A program made the translations under genes and the position numbers. The notes below the pieces were generated by a model, which was given only the letters and a program-made list of their open reading frames with translations, made no database searches and had not been told where the DNA came from. From Marinisporobacter sp. (GTDB lineage: Bacteria > Bacillota > Clostridia > Peptostreptococcales > Thermotaleaceae), in contig JAOARP010000003.1 of assembly GCA_025210525.1 (NCBI GenBank), positions 21,575 through 85,574 on the forward strand: a DNA stretch of 64,000 bases. Reading direction: 5' to 3'. The first letter of the stretch is position 1. Every line of letters starts with the position of its first letter. This document shows positions 1 through 9,356 of the stretch, piece by piece.

Positions 1-1
1 C

Positions 2-562
2 ATCAATGAAAAAGAAGATCAGTACGATCAAATCATTTTTGATACAGCACCAACAGGACATACTATTAGATTGTTATCCCTTCCAGAGCTCTTAGGAACA
101 TGGATTGATTCTCTTCTCATGAAGAGAAGAAAGGCTTTAAAGCTATCTAAAATGGCTAATGGACAAGAAACTGAGAAAATAGAGAATGACCCAATCATTA
201 AGATTTTAACGAGAAGAAAAAATAATATGGAAAAAGCAAGAGACATTATGATCGATGATCAAAAGCTACGATTTATATTTGTACTCAATGCAGAAAAGCT
301 CCCTATAGAAGAAACAAAAAAAGCAGTAGAAATCCTTAAAAAATATAATATTCCAGTAAATGAGCTCATCGTCAATCGCATCCTTCCAGAAAATATGAAG
401 GATGATTTTTGGAAAAATAAAAAAGCATTAGAAAAAGAATATTTAGATGAAATTCATGAAGCTTTTAAGAGTCAAAAAATCGTAAAATTGCCTTTACTAC
501 AAAATGATATGAGGGCACAATATATTGATGAGATGGCAAAATCTTTTAAAGATGTTGATTGA
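2..562 (+). CDS. ArsA/Get3-family anion-transporting ATPase, C-terminal part
   Basis: The frame is open from the window edge, so only about the last 186 residues are present. The visible start contains DTAPTGHTIRLLSLP, the switch region typical of ArsA/Get3 ATPases (P-loop dimers related to arsenite pumps and tail-anchored-protein targeting). The P-loop itself lies outside the window. The rest is helical and charged, with no membrane segment, as expected for a cytosolic ATPase. In clostridia such genes often occur in pairs of unknown substrate, so an arsenic role should not be assumed. It ends just before a hairpin of the repeat family described below. Confidence 0.85.
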   Translation: MNEKEDQYDQIIFDTAPTGHTIRLLSLPELLGTWIDSLLMKRRKALKLSKMANGQETEKIENDPIIKILTRRKNNMEKARDIMIDDQKLRFIFVLNAEKLPIEETKKAVEILKKYNIPVNELIVNRILPENMKDDFWKNKKALEKEYLDEIHEAFKSQKIVKLPLLQNDMRAQYIDEMAKSFKDVD

Positions 563-566
563 TTTT

Positions 567-609
567 AGAAAGATAGAGTACTTCTAAGGAGAAGGAAATA
601 TCTTTTTTT
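567..609 (+). terminator. Loop-E-type terminator repeat, copy 1
   Basis: Outer stem AAAGATA (569-575) pairs with TATCTTT (599-605) and is followed by a T run. Inside, GAGTA faces GAAA and the inner stem CTTC/GAAG closes a TAAGGA loop. It lies directly after the ArsA-family gene. Same family as copies at 9181, 12963, 14031, 16781, 18635, 20431 and 23235. Confidence 0.8.
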
Positions 610-685
610 CTTTTATAAAAAATGGAGGAAATTAACTAATTTTATCGAAAAATACATGTATATAGATAGAAAGGTGATGGGGGTA

Positions 686-3253
686 ATGACAAGAAGTGAT
701 GAAGAAAAATTTATAGATGAATACAATAACCTAAATAAAGAGCAACAACTAGTAGTAGATACAATCCATACAAATCTAATCACATTATCACCTGCTGGAA
801 CAGGAAAAACGAAAGCAATGGCTTTAAGGAGCACAAATATTATCAGATCAGGATATGACCCTACTGAAATACTATGTCTAACCTTTACTAATAAAGCTTG
901 TAAAGAAATAAAGGATCGAATCATAGACATTGTAGGAAAAGAAGGACTAGCTATAACGGTAAAAACCTTTCATAGCTTTTGCTTTGAAATTATAAAAAAT
1001 GAAGCCAAAAGAAATACAGATATATCTGTTGATTTTTTAATATTTGATGAAGAAGATTGCAAAGAAATCATCCAAGAAATATTAAAAACAAAAAAGGATA
1101 TTTATCCTATTCAAACCTTTATAGAAGAAATAAAGGCTTATTCTATAAACTATTCCCATGGGGATTATGAAATAATCGTAAAGGATTATTTTAAGGAATA
1201 TGAAAGAAAATATCTATCTAAAATTGCCAAGGTTGAAAATAAAAATGCTTTACTAGATTATCTAAAAGAAAAAGGAGACAAAATCGTAGCAGAATATAAT
1301 AAAGTATTATATGAAAGGCATGGATTAGATTTTACGGATTTAATCATTAATACCCATAAGCTTCTTAAAAAGGAAGAAATCCTCAACAGATGGAAAAGCA
1401 AATTCAGCTTTATCCAAGTAGATGAAGTACAAGATACGAGTATACTTGAATATAAGATTATCTCTAAAATAGCAGGAAATTCAAACATCAGCTTCTTTGG
1501 AGATATCAATCAAACCATCTATGAGTGGAGAGGTTCAAAGCCCTTTGAAATCCTAGAAAAATTCAAAATAGAACATGGACCTATAAAGGAAATATTTTTT
1601 CAAACCAATTATCGATCTACAAAAAATTTGATTGAAGCTTCTCATAATTACATCAAAAATTGCCCGGAGAATATAGAAAATATTGTTAAAAAAATAGATA
1701 TAAAAAGCAATAGCCGTGAAATAGGGAATAAGATCTTTTTACATGGAGAGGATAAAATCCACTTAGAAGCTGAATGGATTTGTAAAGAGATCAAAAGAAA
1801 ATATAAAGATGATCTTTCAAAGGTAGCTGTTTTGACGAGAAATAATTATATTAATAAAGAAATATCAGCAGTATTTGAAAGACGAGGTGTTCCCTGCTTT
1901 TTAATAGATGAATTCAAATTTTTTAGAAGACAAGAAATAAAGGATGTATTAGCTTATTTAAAATTAGCATTAAACCAATATGATAGCAGTAGTATGAAAA
2001 GGATATTGCTTAGATTTGTAAAAAACATGGGTCAAAAAACAATAGATAAGCTAGAGAGTACACAAATGAAAGAAATAGGATTAAGGCTTACAGATTTTAT
2101 AGATGAAAATACATTATTATATGAGGAGCCTTATAAACTCCTATTAGATGATATTGAAAAAAGAAATGTGGTTGTATTTGATGTAGAATCAACGGGAATT
2201 GATACCACAAAGGATGAGATCATTCAAATAGCTGCCATAAAAATAGATGATCAGGGATATGTAGAAAAGTTTGAAAGAATATTAAGAAATACAATCCCTG
2301 TAGGGACGTCAGAGCTTGTACATGGATTTAGTGATGAATATTTAAAAGAGAATGGAAAAGATCCTCGTGAAGCCATAAAGGATTTTTTATCATTTGTAGA
2401 GGGAACCACCATTGTAGGACATAATGTGAATTATGATATGAACATTCTTATGAGCCAAAGCAGTAGATTAAACTTACCTAAATTAAATATAAAAGGAATC
2501 TACGATACATTAGATTTATCAAGAAAATTTTATCCAAAGCTACCGAACCATAAGCTAGAGACCATAAGCCAGATAGTAGATACAGAAGTAAATCCAGACC
2601 ACAATGCGATGAATGATATTTTAGCAACAAAGGATGTTCTTCTAGATATGATTGAAAAAATAAAATTAAATACACTACAAAGAATGAATATGGTATCAGG
2701 GTATAAAAGACATTTTGAAGAATTAGCAAGCCAGATCAAAGAAATTAAAAAGGATTTATCTATAAAAAGACCTTACGAATTATTAGCAAAGGCAGTAGAG
2801 CTTTCAAATATAAAAGAATATTATAAGGAAGAACCTAAAAGAATAAACAATTTAAGAGAGCTCTATAAAATATTTAAAAACTTAGACAATCAAGAGGATT
2901 CTTCTAGGGATTCCTTGATCAACTTATTAGCCTTTACATCCTTATCCAATAGTGAATTAGATAGAAATTTTTCATCCCAAAAGAAGGTTCCTATCATCAC
3001 CATTCATCAAGCAAAGGGACTAGAATTCGATACGGTATTTATTGCAGGGCTAAATGAACATATATTTCCATCCTATAGGAGCATCAAAGCTTTAGATTTA
3101 TCAGAAGAATATAGATTGTTTTATGTAGCACTCACAAGAGCGAAAAAAAATCTTTACCTTTCATGGCATAGATTCAATAAATGGCATCGAGAACAAGAAT
3201 CTAGTCGATTTATTGATTGTATTGATAAGGAATATAAAAGTTATTTAAGCTAA
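686..3253 (+). CDS. UvrD/PcrA-type superfamily 1 helicase with embedded DnaQ-like 3'-5' exonuclease
   Basis: Seen motifs in order (numbered from an in-frame upstream ATG at 656): Walker A SPAGTGKTK near residue 47, DEVQDTS near 260, GDINQTIYEWRG near 282, QTNYRST near 320, TIHQAKGLEFD near 780 and FYVALTRAKKNLYLSW near 822; this is a complete SF1A helicase. Between residues about 500 and 660 sits a DEDDh exonuclease: DVEST (ExoI), GHNVNYDMNIL (ExoII) and HNAMND (ExoIII) are all intact. The exonuclease therefore sits inside the region normally occupied by subdomain 2B instead of at a terminus. ATG 686 is preferred over 656 because it follows AAAGGTGATGGGGG. Likely role is DNA repair or defence, unwinding and trimming 3' ends; this role is inferred from domains. 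Monocistronic, ending in a terminator shared with the converging gene. Confidence 0.9.
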   Translation: MTRSDEEKFIDEYNNLNKEQQLVVDTIHTNLITLSPAGTGKTKAMALRSTNIIRSGYDPTEILCLTFTNKACKEIKDRIIDIVGKEGLAITVKTFHSFCFEIIKNEAKRNTDISVDFLIFDEEDCKEIIQEILKTKKDIYPIQTFIEEIKAYSINYSHGDYEIIVKDYFKEYERKYLSKIAKVENKNALLDYLKEKGDKIVAEYNKVLYERHGLDFTDLIINTHKLLKKEEILNRWKSKFSFIQVDEVQDTSILEYKIISKIAGNSNISFFGDINQTIYEWRGSKPFEILEKFKIEHGPIKEIFFQTNYRSTKNLIEASHNYIKNCPENIENIVKKIDIKSNSREIGNKIFLHGEDKIHLEAEWICKEIKRKYKDDLSKVAVLTRNNYINKEISAVFERRGVPCFLIDEFKFFRRQEIKDVLAYLKLALNQYDSSSMKRILLRFVKNMGQKTIDKLESTQMKEIGLRLTDFIDENTLLYEEPYKLLLDDIEKRNVVVFDVESTGIDTTKDEIIQIAAIKIDDQGYVEKFERILRNTIPVGTSELVHGFSDEYLKENGKDPREAIKDFLSFVEGTTIVGHNVNYDMNILMSQSSRLNLPKLNIKGIYDTLDLSRKFYPKLPNHKLETISQIVDTEVNPDHNAMNDILATKDVLLDMIEKIKLNTLQRMNMVSGYKRHFEELASQIKEIKKDLSIKRPYELLAKAVELSNIKEYYKEEPKRINNLRELYKIFKNLDNQEDSSRDSLINLLAFTSLSNSELDRNFSSQKKVPIITIHQAKGLEFDTVFIAGLNEHIFPSYRSIKALDLSEEYRLFYVALTRAKKNLYLSWHRFNKWHREQESSRFIDCIDKEYKSYLS

Positions 3254-3282
3254 ATAAAAGGGTCAAGCTTGACCCTTTTATT
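3253..3282. terminator. Bidirectional intrinsic terminator
   Basis: A perfect 15-base palindromic arm pair (AATAAAAGGGTCAAG and its complement) spans the gap between the converging helicase and ABC permease genes and overlaps both stop codons. A-rich and T-rich flanks make it usable in both directions. Confidence 0.9.
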
Positions 3283-5299
3283 ATTTAAAAAAACCTTTAA
3301 CAAATTCTGGAGCGTTCTCCTGTGTCATCCACTCGATTTGACTATCTCCATTGGTAAAATAAATACCGATGATATAGTTCTTTGTATCTCCATAACCATA
3401 TCCAGTATTAAACAATATCTTTTCCATTTGAGCTTGATCTTTTATTTCAAGTCTTTTTTTATCTTTATTTGTGGTTAATTCTTTTGCTAAATCGGATACG
3501 TTATAGCTATGAAAATTCTGTGTTTCTTCATTGGCTTTTTCAATGATTATAGAAGCTATATTTTCAGGTAAAACTCTTGATTTTTCATAATACCCATTTT
3601 CTTTTAACCACTTAGGAAAATATTTATAATGCTTTTCCCAGGAGATATGAATAGAACTTCTTCTGTGTGATTCATCTAAATCTTTTTCTTTATCCATGTA
3701 GATTTGTATAGAGGCCCAAGAATTTTTATTATCAATGGATTCTTCATAGGTTTGATCAAGTAGATCAGCCTTTAGGGCGTTAGTCATGTTAAGAATTTCA
3801 TTAGGATCTACAATTTTCACATCATCAGCGTTATGATTTGATTCTGGATGAATACGAATATAATTCACATGATCTAAATCTAAATGGAAAATATCATAAG
3901 TACTCATTTTATATTCCTTAGATTCATATATCTTGGGAATAAACACATTTTTATAGGCAAATTCTTTAGGAACAGAGTATCCTCTTGTAAGGGTTTTTCC
4001 ATTTTTTAGCTTATAAGCAATCCCAATATATTTGAGGAAGACATTTTCTTCTTTATGAGCAAATATTTCTTTATTTTTGATGATTTGTGAATGAAGATCT
4101 CTAACTAAATCGATATTTTCTGATGTTTTTAGAGAATAATTTCTATCCTCTTCCCAATAGTCATATAAGCCATTTCCATAATAAACACTCTCGATATCCT
4201 CAGAATTTGGAATATTTTTTTCATAGCCAATAAAGTCAAATTTTATTCCTACAAAAACAAGGAGGATGATCATGGTATAGAGGACAAAGCCCTTTAAGTT
4301 TTTGAAAATCCAAATAGATTTTTGGATAATCATCTCTGCAATAATATATCCTAAAAATGCACCGATAAAATATCCCATGTATAGCCATGAATCAATTTTT
4401 TCAAGCATGTAAAAGTAGGCACCACTTAAAATCATAGAACAAAAGGTAAATCCATATTTGAATATAGGCTTTAATAAGTTAAAAGCAATGGGATCTGATG
4501 CACTTTCTAAAGCTCTTTTTTGATAGAAAATATAGGCTAAAAAATATAGGATAATATTTAAGAGAATATACCACCACAAAAAGCTATCATTTATTGTTTT
4601 ATCACTTAAAAATGATGTAATGGGAATGATTTTGGTAACAAAGTTTTCAAGAAACTGCTCGTTTACCGCAAAGCCATATAAAAGCTGTTTAAAGTTAACA
4701 GTAAGAAGCATACTAATCCCTGTAGGTAAAAATATAGCTATGAAGGATAAAATTATCTGAATTAAGGATATACCTGTAACCATTGATACTAAAACGGATA
4801 TAAAATATACGACTAAATTTGTTAGTATACTAAAATAAGCCCATCTAAATACCTTTGAAACTGTAAGTATGTTTTTAAATAATTCACTTCCATCGTGATG
4901 GATATTTAAAAAAACTAAAAAGATCACTCCGATGAATAAGGTCGGGAGAATAAGTAATAAAACACCTGCTATATTGTGACTATGAAAAAGCTGTCCTCTT
5001 GTAACAGGAAAGGAATGGAGCAGTGTTGTTGATTTACTCTGTTGTAAATATCTAAAAAGCAGTACGGATAACAATATAGGAAATATAATGGAAAACATCA
5101 TTTGTGAATTTGCGTGTCTTAGCTCTAAAAAGTTATTGATCTTTTCATGATAATACCCATCGGAAGGATTAAATAAAAGGATGAGATCTAATGTAGTTGA
5201 AAAAAATAAACTTAAAAAATAAAGAACAGCAATTCCCCAATATCTCTTTAAATCTTCTAAAATAATAGCTGTATTAAAAAATGACATTTTTGATTTCAT
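3281..5299 (-). CDS. ABC transporter permease (ABC-2 type), large
   Basis: About 672 residues. An N-terminal cluster of hydrophobic segments (about residues 20-360, six or more helices) is followed by a long hydrophilic region that reads as an extracytoplasmic domain. This topology fits the membrane partner of GntR(YtrA)-controlled ABC systems in Bacillota, which usually respond to cell-wall-active agents. ATG at 5299 is chosen over a GTG at 5308 because AGGAGGT sits seven bases upstream of it. The start overlaps the end of the ATPase gene by 26 bases, so the two are translationally coupled. The substrate is unknown. Confidence 0.8.
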   Translation of the reverse strand: MKSKMSFFNTAIILEDLKRYWGIAVLYFLSLFFSTTLDLILLFNPSDGYYHEKINNFLELRHANSQMMFSIIFPILLSVLLFRYLQQSKSTTLLHSFPVTRGQLFHSHNIAGVLLLILPTLFIGVIFLVFLNIHHDGSELFKNILTVSKVFRWAYFSILTNLVVYFISVLVSMVTGISLIQIILSFIAIFLPTGISMLLTVNFKQLLYGFAVNEQFLENFVTKIIPITSFLSDKTINDSFLWWYILLNIILYFLAYIFYQKRALESASDPIAFNLLKPIFKYGFTFCSMILSGAYFYMLEKIDSWLYMGYFIGAFLGYIIAEMIIQKSIWIFKNLKGFVLYTMIILLVFVGIKFDFIGYEKNIPNSEDIESVYYGNGLYDYWEEDRNYSLKTSENIDLVRDLHSQIIKNKEIFAHKEENVFLKYIGIAYKLKNGKTLTRGYSVPKEFAYKNVFIPKIYESKEYKMSTYDIFHLDLDHVNYIRIHPESNHNADDVKIVDPNEILNMTNALKADLLDQTYEESIDNKNSWASIQIYMDKEKDLDESHRRSSIHISWEKHYKYFPKWLKENGYYEKSRVLPENIASIIIEKANEETQNFHSYNVSDLAKELTTNKDKKRLEIKDQAQMEKILFNTGYGYGDTKNYIIGIYFTNGDSQIEWMTQENAPEFVKGFFK

Positions 5300-6173
5300 A
5301 GCCCGCACCTCCTAATTCATATATAAAAATTTCTTCTAATGTAAGGGGCAAAATATCTAAAAGAACTGGATTGTATTCATGAAATGTAGAAACAATTTTT
5401 TCTTGATTTCCTTTAACGATGAAAAGATGAACTGTTCCACGCTTTTCTTCATGTAATATGTGGATATCTTTCCTTAATGCTTTGGGGATTTCTTCCTTAT
5501 ACACAACCTGAATTTTATGAATATCAGATTTCAAATCGTCTAAATCTCTCTCAATCAACATCTTACCCTTATTTAAAATACCAACGGAGTCGCAAATACT
5601 CTCAAGCTCCTTTAAATTATGAGAGGAGATGAGTACGCTACTTTCTCTTTCAGCCACATCCGCAACAATATATTTCCAAACCTTCTTTCTCATTAAGGGA
5701 TCTAATCCATCAATAGGTTCATCTAGAATCATCACCTCAGGCATGATAGAGAGGGTAAGAATAAAAGCAACCTGCTTTTGCATTCCCTTTGATAATTTAG
5801 AGATTCTCTTATTTTCATCTAATTCAAAAGCATGTAATAAAGATAAATATCTTTCTTTATTCCAACTTGGATACATCTTTTTATAAAAGGATGCCATGTT
5901 TTTTATGCTGTACATGGGAAAATGATAAAAATCATCAGGAATATAGCCAATAGTTCTTTTTACAGCATTATTTTCAAAGACTTTTTCACCATTTATAAGG
6001 ATTTCTCCGTTGTCCTGTTTATAAATCCCTACTAAATGCTTGATCAAAGTAGTTTTTCCAGATCCATTTGCGCCAATCAAGCCATAAATAGAACCCTTAT
6101 TTACGGTTAGATCAACATCTTCTAATGCTTTATGCTTTTGAAAGGATTTTGTTAAGCTTTTTACTTCAATCAT
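5274..6173 (-). CDS. ABC transporter ATP-binding protein (YtrB-like)
   Basis: Walker A GANGSGKTT near residue 38, signature LSKGMQKQ near 130, Walker B VMILDEP followed by DGLDP, and the switch histidine in SSHN are all visible; about 299 residues, the normal size for this class. The second ATG (6173) is chosen because GGGAGG lies eight bases from it, while the first (6179) is only two bases away. It overlaps the regulator upstream by eight bases and the permease downstream. With the permease it should form a drug or peptide responsive ABC complex; the substrate is not shown by the sequence. Confidence 0.9.
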   Translation of the reverse strand: MIEVKSLTKSFQKHKALEDVDLTVNKGSIYGLIGANGSGKTTLIKHLVGIYKQDNGEILINGEKVFENNAVKRTIGYIPDDFYHFPMYSIKNMASFYKKMYPSWNKERYLSLLHAFELDENKRISKLSKGMQKQVAFILTLSIMPEVMILDEPIDGLDPLMRKKVWKYIVADVAERESSVLISSHNLKELESICDSVGILNKGKMLIERDLDDLKSDIHKIQVVYKEEIPKALRKDIHILHEEKRGTVHLFIVKGNQEKIVSTFHEYNPVLLDILPLTLEEIFIYELGGAGYEIKNVIF

Positions 6174-6555
6174 TATCATTACCTCCCTTTATGGATACGT
6201 AAGTTGCTTCGATTAATTCTATTAGTTCTTCTTTTTCCATTCCCATATAAATAAGCTCTGATAAGGAGTTTTGAATTTGCTTTTTTAATTTATTCAATTT
6301 TTCTTCATCCACCTTTCTGATCTTTCCACAAACAAAATTTCCACGACCCTTAACAGAATACAAATATCCTTGTCTTTCAAGCTCTCGATATGATTTTTGT
6401 ATGGTGTTAGGATTAATGGTAAGCTCTTTTGCCAATTCCCTTACTGAAGGGATTTTTTCATCAGCTTTAAGGACTTCTTTTATAATTAATTGTTTAAATC
6501 GGTCCATCACCTGTTCATAAATGGGCTTTCTACTCGTTAAATCAATTTGGAACAT
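6166..6555 (-). CDS. GntR-family repressor, YtrA subfamily
   Basis: A short (129-residue) GntR protein: winged helix over residues 10-75 (SRKPIYEQVMDRFKQ, then IPSVRELAKELTINPNTIQ and GRGNFVCG), followed by only about 50 residues of helical tail. That small C-terminal domain without an effector-binding fold is the hallmark of the YtrA subfamily. The start at 6555 follows AGGAGG; an in-frame ATG at 6585 would put the operator inside the coding sequence and is rejected. First gene of a three-gene operon with an ABC transporter; expected to repress its own promoter through the inverted repeat at 6585-6609. Confidence 0.92.
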   Translation of the reverse strand: MFQIDLTSRKPIYEQVMDRFKQLIIKEVLKADEKIPSVRELAKELTINPNTIQKSYRELERQGYLYSVKGRGNFVCGKIRKVDEEKLNKLKKQIQNSLSELIYMGMEKEELIELIEATYVSIKGGNDND

Positions 6556-6584
6556 AGGACACCTCCTCTGTATCATATGTGTCA

Positions 6585-6609
6585 AGTGTATTAGTTTATG
6601 TAGTACACT
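6585..6609. promoter_or_regulatory. YtrA-type operator
   Basis: Inverted repeat AGTGTA...TACACT with 13 bases between arms, placed just after the -10 of the GntR-ABC promoter. Spacing and half-site resemble the GTGTA/TACAC sites of YtrA-subfamily repressors, so steric autorepression is predicted. Confidence 0.75.
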
Positions 6610-6612
6610 ATA

Positions 6613-6641
6613 AATATAACTAATTTATTCCTATCCGTCAA
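6613..6641 (-). promoter_or_regulatory. Promoter of the GntR-ABC operon
   Basis: On the minus strand TTGACG (6636-6641) and TATATT (6613-6618) are separated by exactly 17 bases. The operator lies immediately downstream, over the expected transcription start. Confidence 0.8.
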
Positions 6642-6679
6642 GTGAAAAGAGGAAGATTTTTTTAGAGAAATAAGAAAAG

Positions 6680-6721
6680 AGCAAGCCTGAGTAATATACT
6701 TATTCAAGCTTGCTCCTTTTT
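6680..6721. terminator. Intrinsic terminator of the diguanylate cyclase gene
   Basis: GAGCAAGC and GCTTGCTC arms, extended by CTGAGTAA/TTATTCAAG pairing, flanked by A and T runs. It sits between the end of the leftward cyclase gene and the GntR promoter and insulates the two. Confidence 0.8.
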
Positions 6722-6728
6722 TACTGAA

Positions 6729-8327
6729 CTACCTAATAATTTTTATATCCTTCTTTAATTCCCTTTTTTCAATGTACATCTTTTCATCGGCTAGATTAAT
6801 AATTTTATCTATATACTGCGTATCATTTTCTTTCACTTCTTCTATACCATGACTAATACTGACAAGATATTTTCTATTTTCATGCTCATTAATCCTTTTG
6901 TATTCATCATTAATTCTGTCCCATACTTTTTCAGCTTCTTCAATACTTGCATTATAAAAAACGATTAAAAACTCATCTCCACCTAAACGGATCATAAAAT
7001 CTAGCTCTCTGATATGAGATTTTATGACATTTACAGCTGTAAGGATCAATTCATCTCCAGCTTCATGTCCTAAAATATCATTTACATCCTTTAGACCATT
7101 TACATCAATAAAGCATATGCTTATTTTCTTTTTATTTTGAATAGATTCGTGAATACGATTACTTAAAAAAGTCATTCCTGCTCTTCTGTTGAATACATTC
7201 GTCATAGCATCATATTCAGAAAAATATTTTATTTCCTCTTTATTGATTTTATCTTGAGTCATCAAAAAAGATGTAAATAGGGAGATAATGAATATAAGTA
7301 AAAAATAGGATTTGTTTTCTAAGAATAATTTCAATAATATTTTGAGATTATTCCTTTCTGTCAGATATCCTTTATCGCTTTCCTTAGATACAAAAGAAAC
7401 GACTTTCCAATTTCCTTCTCCTAATATAATGCTTAAATTACTTTCAAAGGATTTGATATGATCATCAGTTATAATATCTGAAAATACAAACAATCCATTA
7501 GGGGTATAGGTGAAGCCTTCATTCTTTTCACAAATTATTTTCCATGCATCCGAAAATTCATTTTTGAAATGAATATCTACTTTATCAGGATACATAAAGG
7601 CCCATTCTTTAGAGGAATCTTTATTTGAAATCCAGTAGCTATTTGCATTTAGCAAAAATACTTCACCATCACTTGTTGAATAAATATTTTTGAAATGCTC
7701 TAAAAGGTATTTTGCATAATAATTAAGAATGATAATTCCTTTTTTTTCACCACTTTCTGAAAATACAGGAGTTGAAAATCGAATTATAGGTTTGATAGGG
7801 TGTTCTATTTTTTTATTTTCCATATTTAAATCCATCTTAGAAATATAGACTTGTTCTTTTTTTAGATTGATTGAATCTTGAAAATAATAGCGTTGCTTTT
7901 TATTTTGAAGATGGGATGGATTTATTAAATTTGAACCTTTATCTGAGTAATTCACCCTTATTTTTTCATTTCCAGAAAGATCTATAAATCTTATTTGATC
8001 ATATATTTTTTTTCGATCAGAAAAATTTAACCATTCATTGGATAAAGCATTGTAATTCATCTTTTTTTCTATTTCGATACATTCTTTTATAGAATCTGAT
8101 AAATAGAGTAGGTCAGATATGATATACATAAATTCTTCTCCAAGTATATTTTTCTCTAAAGTTACAATCCGTTTCTCATTTAACTCTAGATTCGTTCTCT
8201 CTATGTTAATGGTATTGAAATGTATAAGCGTAAATAGAAAACTATATAATACAGAAATTCCAATAAATATGAATATGAAATAAGTTATAAAAAACTTTTT
8301 AAATTTCATTGATTTTTCTAAATGCAT
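6729..8327 (-). CDS. Membrane diguanylate cyclase with extracellular sensor
   Basis: 532 residues. Transmembrane segment at about 12-34, an extracytoplasmic sensor of about 300 residues (Cache-like in size; contains SGEKKGIIILNYYAKYL and EGNWKVVSFV), a second membrane helix near 338-356, then a GGDEF domain. The active site RLGGDEF (about residue 446) is intact, as is the metal site around CFIDVNGLKDVND, so it should convert two GTP to c-di-GMP. No RxxD inhibitory site is obvious. Start follows GGGAGG at a nine-base spacing. Monocistronic, divergent from the next gene. The sensed ligand is unknown. Confidence 0.9.
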   Translation of the reverse strand: MHLEKSMKFKKFFITYFIFIFIGISVLYSFLFTLIHFNTINIERTNLELNEKRIVTLEKNILGEEFMYIISDLLYLSDSIKECIEIEKKMNYNALSNEWLNFSDRKKIYDQIRFIDLSGNEKIRVNYSDKGSNLINPSHLQNKKQRYYFQDSINLKKEQVYISKMDLNMENKKIEHPIKPIIRFSTPVFSESGEKKGIIILNYYAKYLLEHFKNIYSTSDGEVFLLNANSYWISNKDSSKEWAFMYPDKVDIHFKNEFSDAWKIICEKNEGFTYTPNGLFVFSDIITDDHIKSFESNLSIILGEGNWKVVSFVSKESDKGYLTERNNLKILLKLFLENKSYFLLIFIISLFTSFLMTQDKINKEEIKYFSEYDAMTNVFNRRAGMTFLSNRIHESIQNKKKISICFIDVNGLKDVNDILGHEAGDELILTAVNVIKSHIRELDFMIRLGGDEFLIVFYNASIEEAEKVWDRINDEYKRINEHENRKYLVSISHGIEEVKENDTQYIDKIINLADEKMYIEKRELKKDIKIIR

Positions 8328-8508
8328 AGATAAACGCCTCCCTCTTAAATGATTAAAAGAAATCAGAAAATTCCTTCTTTGTCAAAAAGATTCGACAAAA
8401 GATGACAAAATCCTTTTAGGCATTCGTACTTTATAGAAAGAAGAAAATAATTTTTTATACTTTCTTCAAGAGAAGACAACAATTCACAATTTATTACATA
8501 ACTAGTCA

Positions 8509-8537
8509 TAGACATTTGGAGGGACAAGTTATATAAT
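8509..8537 (+). promoter_or_regulatory. Promoter of the ComK-like gene
   Basis: TAGACA (8509-8514), 17-base spacer, TATAAT (8532-8537). It overlaps an in-frame ATG at 8536, which therefore cannot be the start; translation should begin at 8578. Confidence 0.65.
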
Positions 8538-8577
8538 GGATTCGAACACATGTTCCTTAGGAATGAGGGGTGATGTT

Positions 8578-9174
8578 ATGAAAAAAATTGAAGACATGAT
8601 AAGCTTAGGCATATGTGTATTATGTCCTACCTATGAGAAAAACATAGGAAATGTGACAAAAATTATTACAGGAGATGGGCGGAGTTTTATAGACCAAAGA
8701 AAGATCAAAACTGTATTAAAAATCATTGCAAAATACCATGAAGTTCACATTGAAACCTACAAAGAAAAATATGCAAAAGTACTGCACCAGCGATTAAATA
8801 TACCTATTTATCTAAACAAAAAACTACTCCTAGTACCACTAAAAATGAGAAAGCCTAAATTTAAAAAGGATGGAGCAAAGGGGTATATAAATCTCTATGC
8901 TATTGAAAAAATAATAGAAAAAGAAACAAGCACCCTAGTAAAGCTAAAAAACAACATAGAAATCACCGTATTCAACAAACTAAAAACTGTACAAAACCAA
9001 ATCAATAAAGCAAAATTCATCGAAAGAGAAGTACGCTTAAAAACAAAAGATGAAGCTGCTGAAAGAAAAGATTTTTATACAGAATACAAAACACCTGCTA
9101 CAAAAGGAGATGTAGCAAGACTTCAAGAAGAAATCGAGAAGCTAACAGATGCACTCAAAAACATACTACATTAA
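8578..9174 (+). CDS. ComK-like protein
   Basis: 198 residues, start supported by GGGGTGATGTT directly upstream. I recognise a layout like the competence regulator ComK: an N-terminal strand region (ICVLCPTYEKNIGNVTKII), a K/R-rich middle, a segment IPIYLNKKLLLVPL followed by a hydrophobic aromatic stretch GYINLYAIEKI, then a short NxxI strand and an LKTVQNQINKAK helix that matches the ComK order. The alignment is by eye and distant. The C-terminal 60 residues are added charged helices. ComK proteins bind AT-box DNA as transcription activators; here the gene precedes a phage replication pair, so a phage or element-borne regulator is equally possible. Confidence 0.55.
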   Translation: MKKIEDMISLGICVLCPTYEKNIGNVTKIITGDGRSFIDQRKIKTVLKIIAKYHEVHIETYKEKYAKVLHQRLNIPIYLNKKLLLVPLKMRKPKFKKDGAKGYINLYAIEKIIEKETSTLVKLKNNIEITVFNKLKTVQNQINKAKFIEREVRLKTKDEAAERKDFYTEYKTPATKGDVARLQEEIEKLTDALKNILH

Positions 9175-9180
9175 GACATC

Positions 9181-9223
9181 AAAAAGATAGGGTACTTCTT
9201 TCGGGATGGAACTATCTTTTTTA
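9181..9223 (+). terminator. Loop-E-type terminator repeat, copy 2 (divergent)
   Basis: Outer stem AAAAAGATAG (9181-9190) with CTATCTTTTT (9212-9221). The internal loop keeps GGTA opposite GGAA but the hairpin tip differs from the other copies. It follows the ComK-like gene. Confidence 0.7.
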
Positions 9224-9356
9224 TTTCAAAGAATTTATTCAAAAATAAAGTACTAAACTCTTGTAAAAATATACATCTATAAGTAGGAAAATTATATCAT
9301 CAAGTGTGGACTGATCACTTAGGATGGAATAAGAAATTTTAGCAGGAGGGATTTAC

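Noticed and set aside
3269..3478. Rightward 69-codon frame over the terminator and the end of the ABC permease gene
   Set aside because: Antisense shadow of the permease gene; begins inside the terminator hairpin.
8363..8551. Leftward 62-codon frame in the gap between the cyclase and the ComK-like gene
   Set aside because: No RBS, no recognisable motif, and it covers the promoter of the rightward gene.
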